Source: CAXXHQ01 sp963665265 (lineage in GTDB: Bacteria; Planctomycetota; Planctomycetia; Pirellulales; Thermoguttaceae). Taken from it: 64,000 nt of DNA. Below the pieces are notes generated by a model that searched no databases, was not told the DNA's origin, and worked only from the letters and a program-made list of their open reading frames with translations. Location: NCBI GenBank assembly GCA_963665265.2, contig OY762224.2:1364001-1428000 (forward strand). Direction: 5' to 3'. The position numbers and the translations under genes were made by a program. Positions 53,489 through 62,198 of this stretch are shown in pieces (positions within the stretch are counted from its first letter, which is position 1; each line of letters starts with the position of its first letter).

Positions 53489-54238
53489 ATGATTGTGGCG
53501 AACAACTATCTGCAATTTTCGGAAGTTCTCGCACGCCTCACGGAATCGGAAGAGGCATGGCTGGAAGAGCAATTACAGCCTATTTGCGTCTTTGGCGGCA
53601 AGGAATACTTGGAAGACGACGTGCCCGCCGAATTCGCCGACGCGGAAGCGGACTGGTCAGGCGTCCGATTTATGCGAGACAAACCCGATAACGAATGGGA
53701 CGAATTGGGTTTCGATTATTGTTTCGACGAAAACGAAGACTGGGGGCGTCACTTGTGGTTGTACGCGGAAGAATGCGGCGACGTTGACAATGCCGCATGG
53801 CTGGCGCACAAATTTCTAAAGGAATTTAGGCCGCAAGCTTGTTGGTCGCTCACCTACGCCGCAATTTGCTCAAAACCCCGCGTAGGCGAATTCGGCGGCG
53901 GGGCGATTTTCGTCACGGCGAACGAAATCAAGTGGCAAAACGCCTATGGCTTCATTGACCAACAAAAAGCGGCCTTTGAGAGAAAAGAAGCGGTCTACGT
54001 CTCCGTCTGGGACGACGCAATCACATGTCGATCCGCCTGCAAGTTTCACCCAACGACACGGCGAGTATCCGACATTGAAATGGCCGAGAATCAAAAAGAC
54101 GCCGAATCGAGCGACTCGCTAACTGACGAGTACGTGGAAGTCGATGGCGAACAGTTGCGAGAGTCGGATGGAATCATCTTTGAGTACAAGGAAGGCGATG
54201 CGGAGAACGCAAGCTTTAATGGAGCAAATGATGAATAA
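53489..54238 (+). CDS. hypothetical accessory-element protein
   Basis: 249 residues, AGAGGAA before ATG 53489. Rich in Trp, Asp and Glu; a notable block is CSKPRVGEFGGGAIFVTA near 127-144. The tail (residues 205-249) is highly acidic. Its stop overlaps the next start. I have the impression of a plasmid/phage-borne hypothetical family but cannot name it. Confidence 0.6.
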   Translation: MIVANNYLQFSEVLARLTESEEAWLEEQLQPICVFGGKEYLEDDVPAEFADAEADWSGVRFMRDKPDNEWDELGFDYCFDENEDWGRHLWLYAEECGDVDNAAWLAHKFLKEFRPQACWSLTYAAICSKPRVGEFGGGAIFVTANEIKWQNAYGFIDQQKAAFERKEAVYVSVWDDAITCRSACKFHPTTRRVSDIEMAENQKDAESSDSLTDEYVEVDGEQLRESDGIIFEYKEGDAENASFNGANDE

Positions 54239-54656
54239 GACGACGTTGACCGTAGAGATTGAATACAATCCCCGGATGACGGACCCCGAAGCCTTGACGA
54301 GCGCCATGGATCGGCTTTTGAAGACGGCCGTCTCCACGCCGGGCGTTCTGGACGACTACGGGAATCCGACGATCCGAGAGTTTTTCGTCGCCGCAGAGCC
54401 AACCGCGCCGAAAGTGGTTTTAGGTATTTTTGGCGGCGTCTTACAAGACGTATTCAGTTCGGACCCTGCCCTCACGGCGGTAAAGGTGGACTGGGACACG
54501 GAAGGTTGCAGCCCGTCGGACAATGGTATTGTGGAAATACGCGGCGGCGAACAACTAGCGAACGTAGCTGAGTGCGACGTTGCGCCATTGGAGGAACTTG
54601 CGGGGACGGATACGGAAACTGCGCTCAAGGCGGCAGGTCTGGAGTTGTTGGGCTAA
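54231..54656 (+). CDS. hypothetical protein
   Basis: 141 residues. ATG 54231 (or 54228) with GGAG upstream, overlapping the end of the previous gene. Begins with a strand TLTVEIEYNP; later VDWDTEGCSPSDNGIVEIRGG. Resembles the beta-strand start of several proteins in this block. Unknown function. Confidence 0.55.
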   Translation: MNKTTLTVEIEYNPRMTDPEALTSAMDRLLKTAVSTPGVLDDYGNPTIREFFVAAEPTAPKVVLGIFGGVLQDVFSSDPALTAVKVDWDTEGCSPSDNGIVEIRGGEQLANVAECDVAPLEELAGTDTETALKAAGLELLG

Positions 54657-54714
54657 ACCGTTGACCGCAGTTGATAGCTTTCAAGAGCGACGCTAACTCT
54701 TACCAGGGATTATC

Positions 54715-55527
54715 ATGGGCGCAGGAATCAGCAAAGAACAAGAACGAAAGGCAAAATATCGTCGCCTCCAGGCCGTCTTACGGGAGCTTCGCAAAGCCGG
54801 CGTCGAATGCCGGTATGGCGACAAGGCCGTTTTCGGAAACTGTTTCCGAATCGAGTTCGGTCGGACGCTACGAGCCAGCAACGGCGAATGCTTCGGCAAT
54901 ATGCACGTTGCCGTCAACGGCGAAGACTACTGGCTCATTGACGCCCCAGCGGGCATTGCCCGCGTAAAGGCTCTTTACGGAAACGAACGCGATCGCGCGA
55001 ACGTGACTGAATTAGCTTGGCTGATTGTACAAGTTGAAAACGCGGTCAGGGAAGGGAGCCGGGTGGAAAATATGGGCAAACCTGAGTTTGACGTGTTTTT
55101 GCACAACCAGGACGGGAGCCGATTCAAAACCATGCCAAGCATGGGCATGGAGCCGGGCCAGCTTTACGCTTACAACGAAATGCAAGGCGACCGTCCTATG
55201 CTTCGCATTGGACCGAGCAACCAATACGTCGAGCTTCTCCCCGGCATGTCGGTTCGCTGGGGTGACGGCGGAATCATCGTGGAGCGAAAAGTATCAAACT
55301 CATTCATAACTACGATAGAAGTCTGTTGTCATCAGGTTATCGTTCGGTATTGGGACTTCACCCGCGAATTGACCGACGAATTGAAAGAAGCCTTGGCGAA
55401 TGAAGCGGAAGAGCGAGCCAAGGCGTGCATCGTCCGAGGGTGTCAGAGCGGAGAACTCCAATACCTCCGCGTTGACGACGAGAACGAGAAAGAAATCCGT
55501 GGGTATTGGGAGATCGAGAGGAAATAA
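54715..55527 (+). CDS. hypothetical protein
   Basis: 270 residues: N-terminal helical basic region (KEQERKAKYRRLQAVLREL), then mixed alpha/beta with no recognised domain, and an acidic end. The ATG at 54715 follows ACCAGGGATTATC. Unknown function. Confidence 0.6.
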   Translation: MGAGISKEQERKAKYRRLQAVLRELRKAGVECRYGDKAVFGNCFRIEFGRTLRASNGECFGNMHVAVNGEDYWLIDAPAGIARVKALYGNERDRANVTELAWLIVQVENAVREGSRVENMGKPEFDVFLHNQDGSRFKTMPSMGMEPGQLYAYNEMQGDRPMLRIGPSNQYVELLPGMSVRWGDGGIIVERKVSNSFITTIEVCCHQVIVRYWDFTRELTDELKEALANEAEERAKACIVRGCQSGELQYLRVDDENEKEIRGYWEIERK

Positions 55528-55528
55528 C

Positions 55529-55738
55529 ATGCGCCGCGTAATATGCAAGTCAGGACTGACGGGGCGACAATGCTCCTTGCGCAACAATTACGATAGCTTC
55601 GCCGAATTCGAGCAATACGCGAAGACATACGGGTTGCATCGTCGGCTAGGCTACCGTTCGCCAAGGGCCGCTTGGAACGCAAACCCCACCGTCCAAGGAT
55701 CGGTCGTTCCTTCCGACTTCCAGAAGGTGAAACGATGA
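55529..55738 (+). CDS. small Cys-containing protein
   Basis: 69 residues; ATG one base after the previous stop, with AGAGGAAA upstream. Basic and Tyr/Arg rich (LHRRLGYRSPRAAW). Stop overlaps the next ATG. Unknown function. Confidence 0.5.
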   Translation: MRRVICKSGLTGRQCSLRNNYDSFAEFEQYAKTYGLHRRLGYRSPRAAWNANPTVQGSVVPSDFQKVKR

Positions 55739-55938
55739 TTACCGAAGTGGAATTGAGAATCACATTGCAATTGGACGCTGACGCCGTGCAACCGGCGGAC
55801 AAACTGAAGCAGTCTGCGAAGCAAGCCGTGGATAATGCGCTGCAATTCGCCTATGAGAACGGCTTTGAGCATTGTCTTGCCAATGATGTTTCGATTGGCG
55901 TCGTCGCCGTGGAAGTCATTGACATAAATACCGATTGA
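55735..55938 (+). CDS. small hypothetical protein
   Basis: 67 residues: strand ITEVELRITLQLD, helix ADKLKQSAKQAVDNALQFA, strand GVVAVEVIDI. A compact beta-alpha-beta plan; coupled to the preceding gene by a 4-base overlap. Unknown function. Confidence 0.5.
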   Translation: MITEVELRITLQLDADAVQPADKLKQSAKQAVDNALQFAYENGFEHCLANDVSIGVVAVEVIDINTD

Positions 55939-56048
55939 GCGCCTTGCGGCGAAGTCATTGCGCTACGACCTAAGAGGCGCATCATTGCAACTAGAACCTT
56001 TCACGGTTGACGAACGGCCGCCAGGCTCTGACCCAAGAAGGCGATAGA

Positions 56049-56321
56049 ATGAACAAGTTTTCGCTTGGAAGAATCATTGCCACCGATCCCGCTCTAAATG
56101 CAATCCAAAATGCAGGGCAAGAGCCGGAGTTCTTTTTGAAAAGACATGTCCAAGGCGACTGGGGCATGCTGGACGCACACGACAAGCAATTAAACGACGA
56201 CGCGCTGCGCGACGGAGAAAGAATCCTTTCCGTATATCAGACGCTGAAAGCGGAACGCATCTGGATCGTCACGGAAGCCGATCGCTCAACTACGACAATT
56301 TTTTTGCCGGATGAGTATTAA
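56049..56321 (+). CDS. hypothetical plasmid/phage-type protein
   Basis: 90 residues. Blocks FLKRHVQGDWGMLDAHDKQ and RILSVYQTLKAERIWIVTEAD with the end STTTIFLPDEY resemble a small family I associate with plasmids and phages; function unknown. The ATG at 56049 follows AGAAGGCGATAGA. Confidence 0.6.
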   Translation: MNKFSLGRIIATDPALNAIQNAGQEPEFFLKRHVQGDWGMLDAHDKQLNDDALRDGERILSVYQTLKAERIWIVTEADRSTTTIFLPDEY

Positions 56322-56324
56322 ACC

Positions 56325-56486
56325 GTGAGAAAATGTCCAGTTTGCCAGTATTTAATTGACGATTCCCATGAATGCCCGACGCCGGAATACGTTGCGGCAA
56401 GAAATGCCCTTGTAATGGCGGCGGCCGAAGCGGAAGATAAGATACCGCCTGACGAATTGGAAGAAGCGGCCAGAGGTCCGTCATAG
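56325..56486 (+). CDS. very small zinc-finger-like protein
   Basis: 53 residues from GTG at 56325, three bases after the previous stop. CPVC at 4-7 and HEC at 15-17 could hold a zinc ion; the rest is an acidic helix. Function unknown. Confidence 0.45.
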   Translation: MRKCPVCQYLIDDSHECPTPEYVAARNALVMAAAEAEDKIPPDELEEAARGPS

Positions 56487-56508
56487 CCTTGACCTAACGG
56501 AGTGAAAC

Positions 56509-56835
56509 ATGGCAGATAAGAGCTACACGCAAAAGGCGTTGGAAGATTCTCGTGCAATCCCGAACGACGCTAGGCGGGTCTGGCTTTGGGAGTTTCCCGA
56601 GAGCGACTTTGCCGCACACCAAGCCATGCCCGAAACGCCACGGTTGGCGACCTATGGCGACTATCTCGGAGCGCTGGCCGCCTTGCAGGCGGACCTGGAA
56701 CGACGAGATATGATCGTTGTGCGCGTGAAGTTCTCCGTCTCCGCCATGCTGGCCGAATTAGAAAAACACGGCTGGCCCAACGACGTTCAGCATCGGGCCA
56801 AAGTAACCGGAGAATTCGGAAACATGCAGACCTAA
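56509..56835 (+). CDS. hypothetical protein
   Basis: 108 residues, helical, ATG preceded by ACGGAGTGAAAC. Contains RRVWLWEFPESDFAAHQAM. Last gene of the operon, followed by a strong terminator at 56889. Unknown function. Confidence 0.55.
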   Translation: MADKSYTQKALEDSRAIPNDARRVWLWEFPESDFAAHQAMPETPRLATYGDYLGALAALQADLERRDMIVVRVKFSVSAMLAELEKHGWPNDVQHRAKVTGEFGNMQT

Positions 56836-56888
56836 CCCCCGGCTGGTGGTGGACTCGTCGTCTTCCGTGCCAACATCGGCCTCTTTAT

Positions 56889-56931
56889 CGGCCCGCTTTC
56901 CGTCTAGTCACCGGAGAGCGGGCCGTTTTTT
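56889..56931 (+). terminator. intrinsic terminator
   Basis: GC-rich 14-base arms (56889-56902 with 56912-56925, a few mismatches) followed by T6. Ends the operon that began at 51272. Confidence 0.85.
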
Positions 56932-57194
56932 GTCGAACAATGCTGGCGTACAGTGGAATAGTGTAGTGGAGCGGCGCCAATCACCGATGAAATTGAAAGG
57001 ACATTTCAGCGGCCGTTCGACGACTTCAACAGCGGAACGGTTTTGATAAACAAGACAGTCATCCCAGGAATATAGTCGGCCTTGACGATCCACTAACAGG
57101 CAGGAACATTCTGTTCATGGCGAGACGGCATGGGAAAGCCGTCCACGCTCTTCCTGTCTTTCAAACCCAACGACATACACGCTAGGGGCTAGCC
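56932..57194. other. intergenic region with degenerate operator copy and hairpins
   Basis: AATGCTGGCGTA at 56939-56950 is the core of the element operator, without a clear promoter around it. GACGGC/GCCGTC near 57125-57142 and GGCAGGAA/TTCCTGTC outside it form a nested hairpin before the next gene. No gene is seen. Confidence 0.4.
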
Positions 57195-57500
57195 ATGTTC
57201 GCCGTTGCCTTTATGGCCTTTCACGTCGATAAATTATCTAAACTCGCTTGTGCAGGCGAACGTCGGATCGATCTTTACGACATGGTTGTTTCGTTGACGC
57301 CGTTGCGCATATCCGAACGAGAGGCTGGGATTCTCGGTAATAGCGGAACGCGACGGACGCACGAAAAAGACATGTCCGCCTTCTGGGCGAAAATCGTCGG
57401 GCGCGATGCCAACCAAGAGTCTAGCGATATAAAGAAGCTGGGGCGATTGAAATCGGCGGTCCAAACCGCCACGCCGGGAACCATGTTTTTCTATCATTGA
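57195..57500 (+). CDS. hypothetical protein
   Basis: 101 residues, ATG after AGGGGCTAGCC. Basic, soluble, with no motif recognised (KKLGRLKSAVQTATPG near the end). Lies between two terminators, so separately transcribed. Confidence 0.45.
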   Translation: MFAVAFMAFHVDKLSKLACAGERRIDLYDMVVSLTPLRISEREAGILGNSGTRRTHEKDMSAFWAKIVGRDANQESSDIKKLGRLKSAVQTATPGTMFFYH

Positions 57501-57579
57501 GACACCCGGCGGGGCGAGCCGAAAAGCGCTGGATGGGATTGGCCTTATGCCCGTCCAGGTCAGCCGGTTAAGAACTTGC

Positions 57580-57604
57580 AAGCCCGCGCCCGCCGGGCTT
57601 TTTA
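57580..57604 (+). terminator. short intrinsic terminator
   Basis: AGCCCG/CGGGCT stem with a short GC loop and T5 at 57599-57603; ends the gene at 57195, immediately before the next promoter. Confidence 0.65.
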
Positions 57605-57614
57605 CTTATCTTTA

Positions 57615-57643
57615 TTGACAGAACGCCAGCATAGTGGTATAAT
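57615..57643 (+). promoter_or_regulatory. consensus promoter with CGCCAGCAT operator
   Basis: Perfect sigma70 boxes: TTGACA 57615-57620 and TATAAT 57638-57643, exactly 17 bases apart, with ACGCCAGCAT in the spacer. Starts the operon 57671-59198. Confidence 0.9.
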
Positions 57644-57670
57644 TCAGGTAGTCGCCTGGAGATTACCGCA

Positions 57671-58015
57671 ATGACGAACTACACCCGACCGCAACAAGAT
57701 CGCATCAATCGGGCTTGGCGCTACGCCCTCGAATTTGCGAGCCGAACCGATCTAATCGCCGCCCCCATGCTTAAGGACGCTTTGCGACTTGAATGCGAGG
57801 ACCGTGAAAGTTCAATCTTGGCGAAAGGCATTCTGGTCAACTGTCTGGCGGATAACCCCGCCAGGCGAACCGTCGCCGACCTTTACGTGATAAGCCGGGG
57901 CTGTCAACTGGCCTATATTTTGGCCGCCCACTGGAACGGCAGGCAGGAATGGGAAACCATTCGAGACGCTATCGCCGAAGGGGCTTTAGATTATCGGGAA
58001 GGCCGTCGCCAATGA
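57671..58015 (+). CDS. hypothetical protein
   Basis: 114 residues, helical (INRAWRYALEFASRTDL, AILVNCLADNPARRTVADLY-like). First gene after the consensus promoter. Stop overlaps the next start. Unknown function. Confidence 0.6.
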   Translation: MTNYTRPQQDRINRAWRYALEFASRTDLIAAPMLKDALRLECEDRESSILAKGILVNCLADNPARRTVADLYVISRGCQLAYILAAHWNGRQEWETIRDAIAEGALDYREGRRQ

Positions 58016-58413
58016 AGATAACTTGGGAATTCAACATGATTCGCTACTGTCATTACGACGCAAAAATGGTATCCACCGAACACGCCGCACTATGCGAGCG
58101 CAATCGGCAAGAGGGCGATTTATTGGCCCGAGCGGAAAACAGCGGCGGCGAAGGTTTCTACGTCGAAGTCGCACGCTGGTCGTTCAAACGCGAACGATGG
58201 GAACGCTATTGCTTTGCGAAGCTCTTGGGAGGCGAGGACCGGGAACGCCCGGACTGGACGCCGAAGCAACTGGCCGAACGCTACGCCCGCGAAATCAACG
58301 ACGCCTTCAACGAGAACCAAGCCGACTTGGCTTTGATCCACATACTGCCCAATTGGCTGGAAGAGGATAAGCCGAACCTTGGGCCGACTTTGGTTAAATT
58401 GCTAGAAACATGA
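58012..58413 (+). CDS. hypothetical protein
   Basis: 133 residues from ATG 58012 (4-base overlap with previous gene). Alpha/beta; block WSFKRERWERYCFAKLLGG. Stop overlaps the next ATG. Unknown function. Confidence 0.6.
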   Translation: MKITWEFNMIRYCHYDAKMVSTEHAALCERNRQEGDLLARAENSGGEGFYVEVARWSFKRERWERYCFAKLLGGEDRERPDWTPKQLAERYAREINDAFNENQADLALIHILPNWLEEDKPNLGPTLVKLLET

Positions 58414-58733
58414 GCACGACCATCTGGACCTACGGCCGCAGCGCGATCCAAGAGTATTTCTACCCCGCCGACTGCAAGCAAGTGACGGTGGTTCGCAACC
58501 TGCAAGAAACGCACTGGACCATCTACGACCTGCGCGACGAGTGCGTGCGCATGGTTCCGAACCCTTACGCGGCCCGGAACGAGCTTCGCTTCCGCGAGAT
58601 TACCGACTTGCCGTTCGCCGGGGAGAAATTCGGAAGCCGCCCCGAGCACGATTGCATCGGGAAGCCGAGCGTCAACTACGCTTGGGACACGGCGGAGGCC
58701 GCTATGCGGCGAGTCGAAGAGATAATCATTTAG
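58410..58733 (+). CDS. hypothetical protein
   Basis: 107 residues, beta-rich start (KQVTVVRNLQETHWTIYDL), Glu-rich end. Overlaps the previous gene by 4 bases. Unknown function. Confidence 0.6.
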   Translation: MSTTIWTYGRSAIQEYFYPADCKQVTVVRNLQETHWTIYDLRDECVRMVPNPYAARNELRFREITDLPFAGEKFGSRPEHDCIGKPSVNYAWDTAEAAMRRVEEIII

Positions 58734-58743
58734 GGAAATAATC

Positions 58744-58983
58744 ATGCAAGCAATCGCCCCCGAACATTTTCGGCATACCACGTTGACCGTTTATCCCGAA
58801 AAAATTGCGGGCGTGACTTTGTTGGATGAAACTCCCGGCTTCACGGGTATCTATCTGCGCAACCCTAACGGCGGATTATGGCCGGCGCGAACCGTCAATC
58901 GAAACCCGGAGTCGCACCACCGTAGCGTATGCGAAGCATGGTTGAGCCGATCTGGAATCCATGAAGATAAGAGGACGCGATGA
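58744..58983 (+). CDS. hypothetical protein
   Basis: 79 residues; GGGAAATAATC before the ATG. Mixed composition, no motif. Stop overlaps the next ATG (ATGA). Unknown function. Confidence 0.55.
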   Translation: MQAIAPEHFRHTTLTVYPEKIAGVTLLDETPGFTGIYLRNPNGGLWPARTVNRNPESHHRSVCEAWLSRSGIHEDKRTR

Positions 58984-59198
58984 GTGAGACGGTCTTCACC
59001 CGCCAATTCCAGCGGCCCCGTGACTACGGCGAGGAAGCCATGCAAACCGAGTTGCGCGAACTTCCGGGCGTATGGCGAATCTACGGAATCGACGCCTTCC
59101 TAACATGTCGTCGATACTATGTCGAGTTTCGCGCAACTGGCTCGAATCTGGCCGCCCTGAAGACCGCGTTGGCAAGGCTGGACGATCCGCCGACCTGA
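58980..59198 (+). CDS. hypothetical protein
   Basis: 72 residues: basic/aromatic middle (CRRYYVEFRATGSNLAAL) and a helical end. Last gene of the operon from 57615, followed by a terminator. Unknown function. Confidence 0.55.
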   Translation: MSETVFTRQFQRPRDYGEEAMQTELRELPGVWRIYGIDAFLTCRRYYVEFRATGSNLAALKTALARLDDPPT

Positions 59199-59876
59199 TC
59201 CAGCCCTAAAAAATGCTCTGGACAGCGGCGAAACCTTTCGAGAGAATAGGCGCCTCGGAAACCACCAGGGCGTCGGCCATAAGCCGACGTAAGGCGGGGT
59301 TGTGGCGTTTGCCGACACACGACCTCGTTGCCTGAGGCAGGGTGTTCCTTCTGGCCCGGCGGGACGTTTTCGCCCCGCCGGGCTGTCCTTTTTCGTAGGG
59401 GAGCCCATGCTTGGCGCTTAGGGGTATCCACCCGCGGCGCTTAGGGCACACGGTACGGGGCGTTTAGTCCCGCCGGTAAGCCGTGGCCCTGTCTTCTAAT
59501 CCCCTTCGGGCTGTTTGCCCTTGGAACCGCCTGGCTGGCCCGTGGCTAGCTTCGCAACACCCGTTCGACTTCTCGTTCATTGTCTAGTTCCAAGCGATCC
59601 GCCGACCGTCCTGCAAGCCTCGTGCGTGACTACGGATGTTAGAATCTTCCACGCGGAACGAATTAGGTCGGGAGCTTCCTATACGGCGTGCCGGTTCAGA
59701 TTGACGAAACAGCCGTAGCACCGGCCTCCGCTACGAATCGATCGAGAGCTTTCTATTCTACTTTTCGCCACGCGGCGAAAATAAGCCGCCGGTAAAACGA
59801 CGAACAATGGTGTGCTGAGAAGCACGACTCGGTCGGCGACTTGGAGAAGACTGCCTACAGCCGATCAAAAGCTTGC
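59199..59876. other. gene-free region between convergent operons
   Basis: Between rightward and leftward operons. Holds the terminator at 59354 and two or three GCGCTTAGGG-type motifs (59413-59462) also seen near 49568. No credible gene. Confidence 0.4.
59354..59393 (+). terminator. strong intrinsic terminator
   Basis: 13-base arms 59354-59366 and 59371-59383 (one mismatch), TTTT loop, T-rich tract at 59389-59393. Ends the operon 57671-59198. Confidence 0.85.
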
Positions 59877-60086
59877 TTACATGGCTAGAATAAGCCGCCC
59901 CAGGGCGTCGCGTTTGACGGTGATTTTGTCACGTTGTGGGGAAAACTTAACTATGGCCTCCGCAGACCAACAGCTTCGGAGCTTTTCGACGGCTGGATGC
60001 AATAGAGGAGCCGATCGGGTGGCCCGACCAGCCCGTTCCTTCAAGGTTCGGAAATTCTCCCCAATTTTGTCCTTGTTATAGCCCAT
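59877..60086 (-). CDS. small basic hypothetical protein
   Basis: 69 residues, basic (FRTLKERAGRATRSAP; FSPQRDKITVKRDALGR). No ribosome site is seen; three 10-bp tandem repeats lie at its start. Low certainty. Confidence 0.3.
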   Translation of the reverse strand: MGYNKDKIGENFRTLKERAGRATRSAPLLHPAVEKLRSCWSAEAIVKFSPQRDKITVKRDALGRLILAM

Positions 60087-60133
60087 GTTAAGGCATGTTA
60101 GAGTATGTTAGGGCGCGACCGGATGTGCCGGTT

Positions 60134-60403
60134 TTAGCGGACGGGATACCTTTGCGGCTTGCGTCGATCATAGCGGTCTTGCGGGGGCGTCGATCGGTGT
60201 TCGTAGTACGGATAGTAACGGTAGCCCGGTTTTTTCGGGTCATTCGCATTCTGCGGGATGCCGTGCGGGTAATCATAGAAGACCCACAACGGGCGGTATT
60301 CACCCCTGTTAATGTGATAGCGGGGCGGATTGTCCGCAAGCGCAGGCATCGAAGCAAGAGCGAAAAACGCTCCCGTAAACGCAAGCAAGAAAACTAGTCG
60401 CAT
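60134..60403 (-). CDS. small secreted protein with PPRYH motif
   Basis: 89 residues from ATG 60403. Signal peptide (about 24 residues, ending ALAD) then PPRYHINRGEYRP and a Tyr/Pro/Arg-rich body. The start DNPPRYH matches DAPPRYH of the mini-protein at 62199-62369, so the two are related exported peptides. Unknown function. Confidence 0.6.
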   Translation of the reverse strand: MRLVFLLAFTGAFFALASMPALADNPPRYHINRGEYRPLWVFYDYPHGIPQNANDPKKPGYRYYPYYEHRSTPPQDRYDRRKPQRYPVR

Positions 60404-60467
60404 GATTTCACCTAAGATAGCGGAATGCAAGGGCAGCTTGTTTTGCGCAAAGTGGGATAGCAGATAG

Positions 60468-60665
60468 CTAGGAGATTAGCTCCCTTGCTTCGGTCAGCCT
60501 ATCGACGCTGACCCATTGTTGCCCCGTTCCGTTCACTGGGGAGACGAGACAATCCACCCGCGCAAATACTTGGCGGGAATCGAGAATATCGACCAATACC
60601 CGCAAAGGGCCGATCGACAAGAGTGCGCGTCTATCGTGCAAGCGGTCCAGTTGTTTTGTTGTCAG
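60468..60665 (-). CDS. small hypothetical protein
   Basis: 65 residues from ATG 60665, inside the end of the previous gene. LRVLVDILDSRQVFARVDCLVSP suggests a compact beta fold. Last gene of the leftward chain before the secreted protein. Confidence 0.5.
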   Translation of the reverse strand: MTTKQLDRLHDRRALLSIGPLRVLVDILDSRQVFARVDCLVSPVNGTGQQWVSVDRLTEARELIS

Positions 60666-60861
60666 CATGCTCGCAATCCCTGGTGTAGTTTTCAAGAGCG
60701 GTCAAATAGACCCCTTCCGCCTTGTCGGAATGGCAATCAATCAAAACGGTTTGGGGTTCTTCAAGGTCAATCCGCACGTCAATTTTCTTGGATTGCATGC
60801 GATACCCCAGCATAAACGCGCTTGCCTCTTGGATTGTGTCGAAAGTCTTGCACGTTTCCAT
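60631..60861 (-). CDS. small hypothetical protein
   Basis: 76 residues; ATG 60861 with GAGGAAAT upstream. Helix-strand composition (KIDVRIDLEEPQTVLIDC). Overlaps the next gene by 35 bases. Unknown function. Confidence 0.5.
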   Translation of the reverse strand: METCKTFDTIQEASAFMLGYRMQSKKIDVRIDLEEPQTVLIDCHSDKAEGVYLTALENYTRDCEHADNKTTGPLAR

Positions 60862-60870
60862 ATATTTCCT

Positions 60871-61290
60871 CTAGGCGAAATGTGCGGAGATTGCGCCGTT
60901 TTCTCCCGTGGGAAACTGCGCTTGCCAGAGGGCGACAAAAGAAAACGGGGGCGTCTTCAATTCGACATAGCCTAGCGCGTCTATGTCAAACGGTTCCCCC
61001 GCATTGCCGAGAAAAGAACAAGACGGGGAATCGGTTTCGACCCCGTAGTCTTCATAGTCCGCCTTGTCGATTGCGTAACGGTCCAGCTTGTTCGCGTCGG
61101 CGGCAATGTCTAGCGCGTCGTGCAAACAATCGGCGAAGACGACGGCCAGCGCGAAACCGTGGTCATGGAATAACCAAGGGCGGACGCTATGAGGGTTGCT
61201 TTCCCCTTGCGGGATAATTTCGGACGAGTTTACAACGTCCTCATCGGAAAAAGACAATTCGCAATTCTGAATTCTTACGATGGTTTGCAT
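60871..61290 (-). CDS. hypothetical protein
   Basis: 139 residues, acidic, with WLFHDHGFALAVVFADCLHDAL as a conserved-looking core (only partly quoted because of length). ATG after GGAAAACACC. Unknown function; a phage/plasmid-type small protein by context. Confidence 0.55.
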   Translation of the reverse strand: MQTIVRIQNCELSFSDEDVVNSSEIIPQGESNPHSVRPWLFHDHGFALAVVFADCLHDALDIAADANKLDRYAIDKADYEDYGVETDSPSCSFLGNAGEPFDIDALGYVELKTPPFSFVALWQAQFPTGENGAISAHFA

Positions 61291-61299
61291 GGTGTTTTC

Positions 61300-61620
61300 C
61301 TAGATCAATCCGCGCTTTTGAAAATCCTTCCGGCATATTTTGCATTCTTCCGCATGCGCCGTAAAACAGTTGGGGCACATTGACCCACAATAGGTTGATT
61401 CAACGTCCCCGTCTTCAACTGACGCGCCGCAATTTGGACAAACTTGCTCTTGAACGGTCCAAGTTTTCACGTCAAAATCCGTGTCTAAGTCTTCGCAATC
61501 AATTTGCAACGGGGCAACGTCGCCCGACTCGACTTGCTTAATTGCGTCTTGTTCGTCTTCCGCTTTCACTTCGTAGAGCAAGCGGGTTGTGATCGGAACC
61601 GAAACGATATAAATTTTCAT
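61300..61620 (-). CDS. zinc-ribbon hypothetical protein
   Basis: 106 residues. N-terminal beta-alpha part similar in plan to the other small proteins here (LYEVKAEDEQDAIKQVE), then three Cys pairs CPNC, CPNCF and CKIC that probably bind one or two zinc ions. ATG after AAAGGGAAAAG. Unknown function. Confidence 0.6.
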   Translation of the reverse strand: MKIYIVSVPITTRLLYEVKAEDEQDAIKQVESGDVAPLQIDCEDLDTDFDVKTWTVQEQVCPNCGASVEDGDVESTYCGSMCPNCFTAHAEECKICRKDFQKRGLI

Positions 61621-61632
61621 CTTTTCCCTTTT

Positions 61633-61992
61633 CTAAGCGAGATAAAGAAGGCCGTCGGCCCCGATATAGATCGATAGCTCCCCCGCATTGTGCGCGGCTT
61701 GCGTCAATCGCTCTCTTGCGTCATGGGGCAGGAAATCCCTATCCCAATAGCCCGCCCCGTGACGATTGCGAGTCAACCAGTAGTCATGGCCCCCTAGCTC
61801 ATCCGCGCCGTATTGGGCCAGGTCCGCGCGGTTCGCCTCTTGGAATCGTCGGCAGTCCTCAATAATGGATTGCATCGTTTCGAGGGTGAAGTCTTCGGCC
61901 CCGTAGTTTGCGTCAAGGGGTTCCCCCGCCGCATCGTCGGTTTCCGCCCATAGGATACATTCGATATAGGCGCGGGTGAATTCGTTTAGCAT
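61633..61992 (-). CDS. hypothetical phage/plasmid-type protein
   Basis: 119 residues from ATG 61992. The block GHDYWLTRNRHGAGYWDR is a signature of a small uncharacterised family often found in phages and plasmids. Expression follows the leftward promoter at 62993. Confidence 0.65.
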   Translation of the reverse strand: MLNEFTRAYIECILWAETDDAAGEPLDANYGAEDFTLETMQSIIEDCRRFQEANRADLAQYGADELGGHDYWLTRNRHGAGYWDRDFLPHDARERLTQAAHNAGELSIYIGADGLLYLA

Positions 61993-62009
61993 GGTTGCGG
62001 TCTCCCTGC

Positions 62010-62189
62010 CTAGAGTCGCGCGTCGTCCGTATCGACTGCGCGGCAAGCAATCAAAAAACGCGCCCGGTCAAAGCGCGGGTTGTGGTTCTTCAATTCTTCG
62101 GCCAACGCGATCGCCGCAAGGTAACGGGCGGTTTCGTCCGCAATAGTGGCAATCGCGTATGCAATAGCTCTTAAATGTTTGCGCGGCAT
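62010..62189 (-). CDS. small hypothetical protein
   Basis: 59 residues, helical (HLRAIAYAIATIADETAR). ATG 62189. Fits between its neighbours on the same strand with 17- and 9-base gaps. Unknown function. Confidence 0.5.
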   Translation of the reverse strand: MPRKHLRAIAYAIATIADETARYLAAIALAEELKNHNPRFDRARFLIACRAVDTDDARL

Positions 62190-62198
62190 GGTTGCGAC

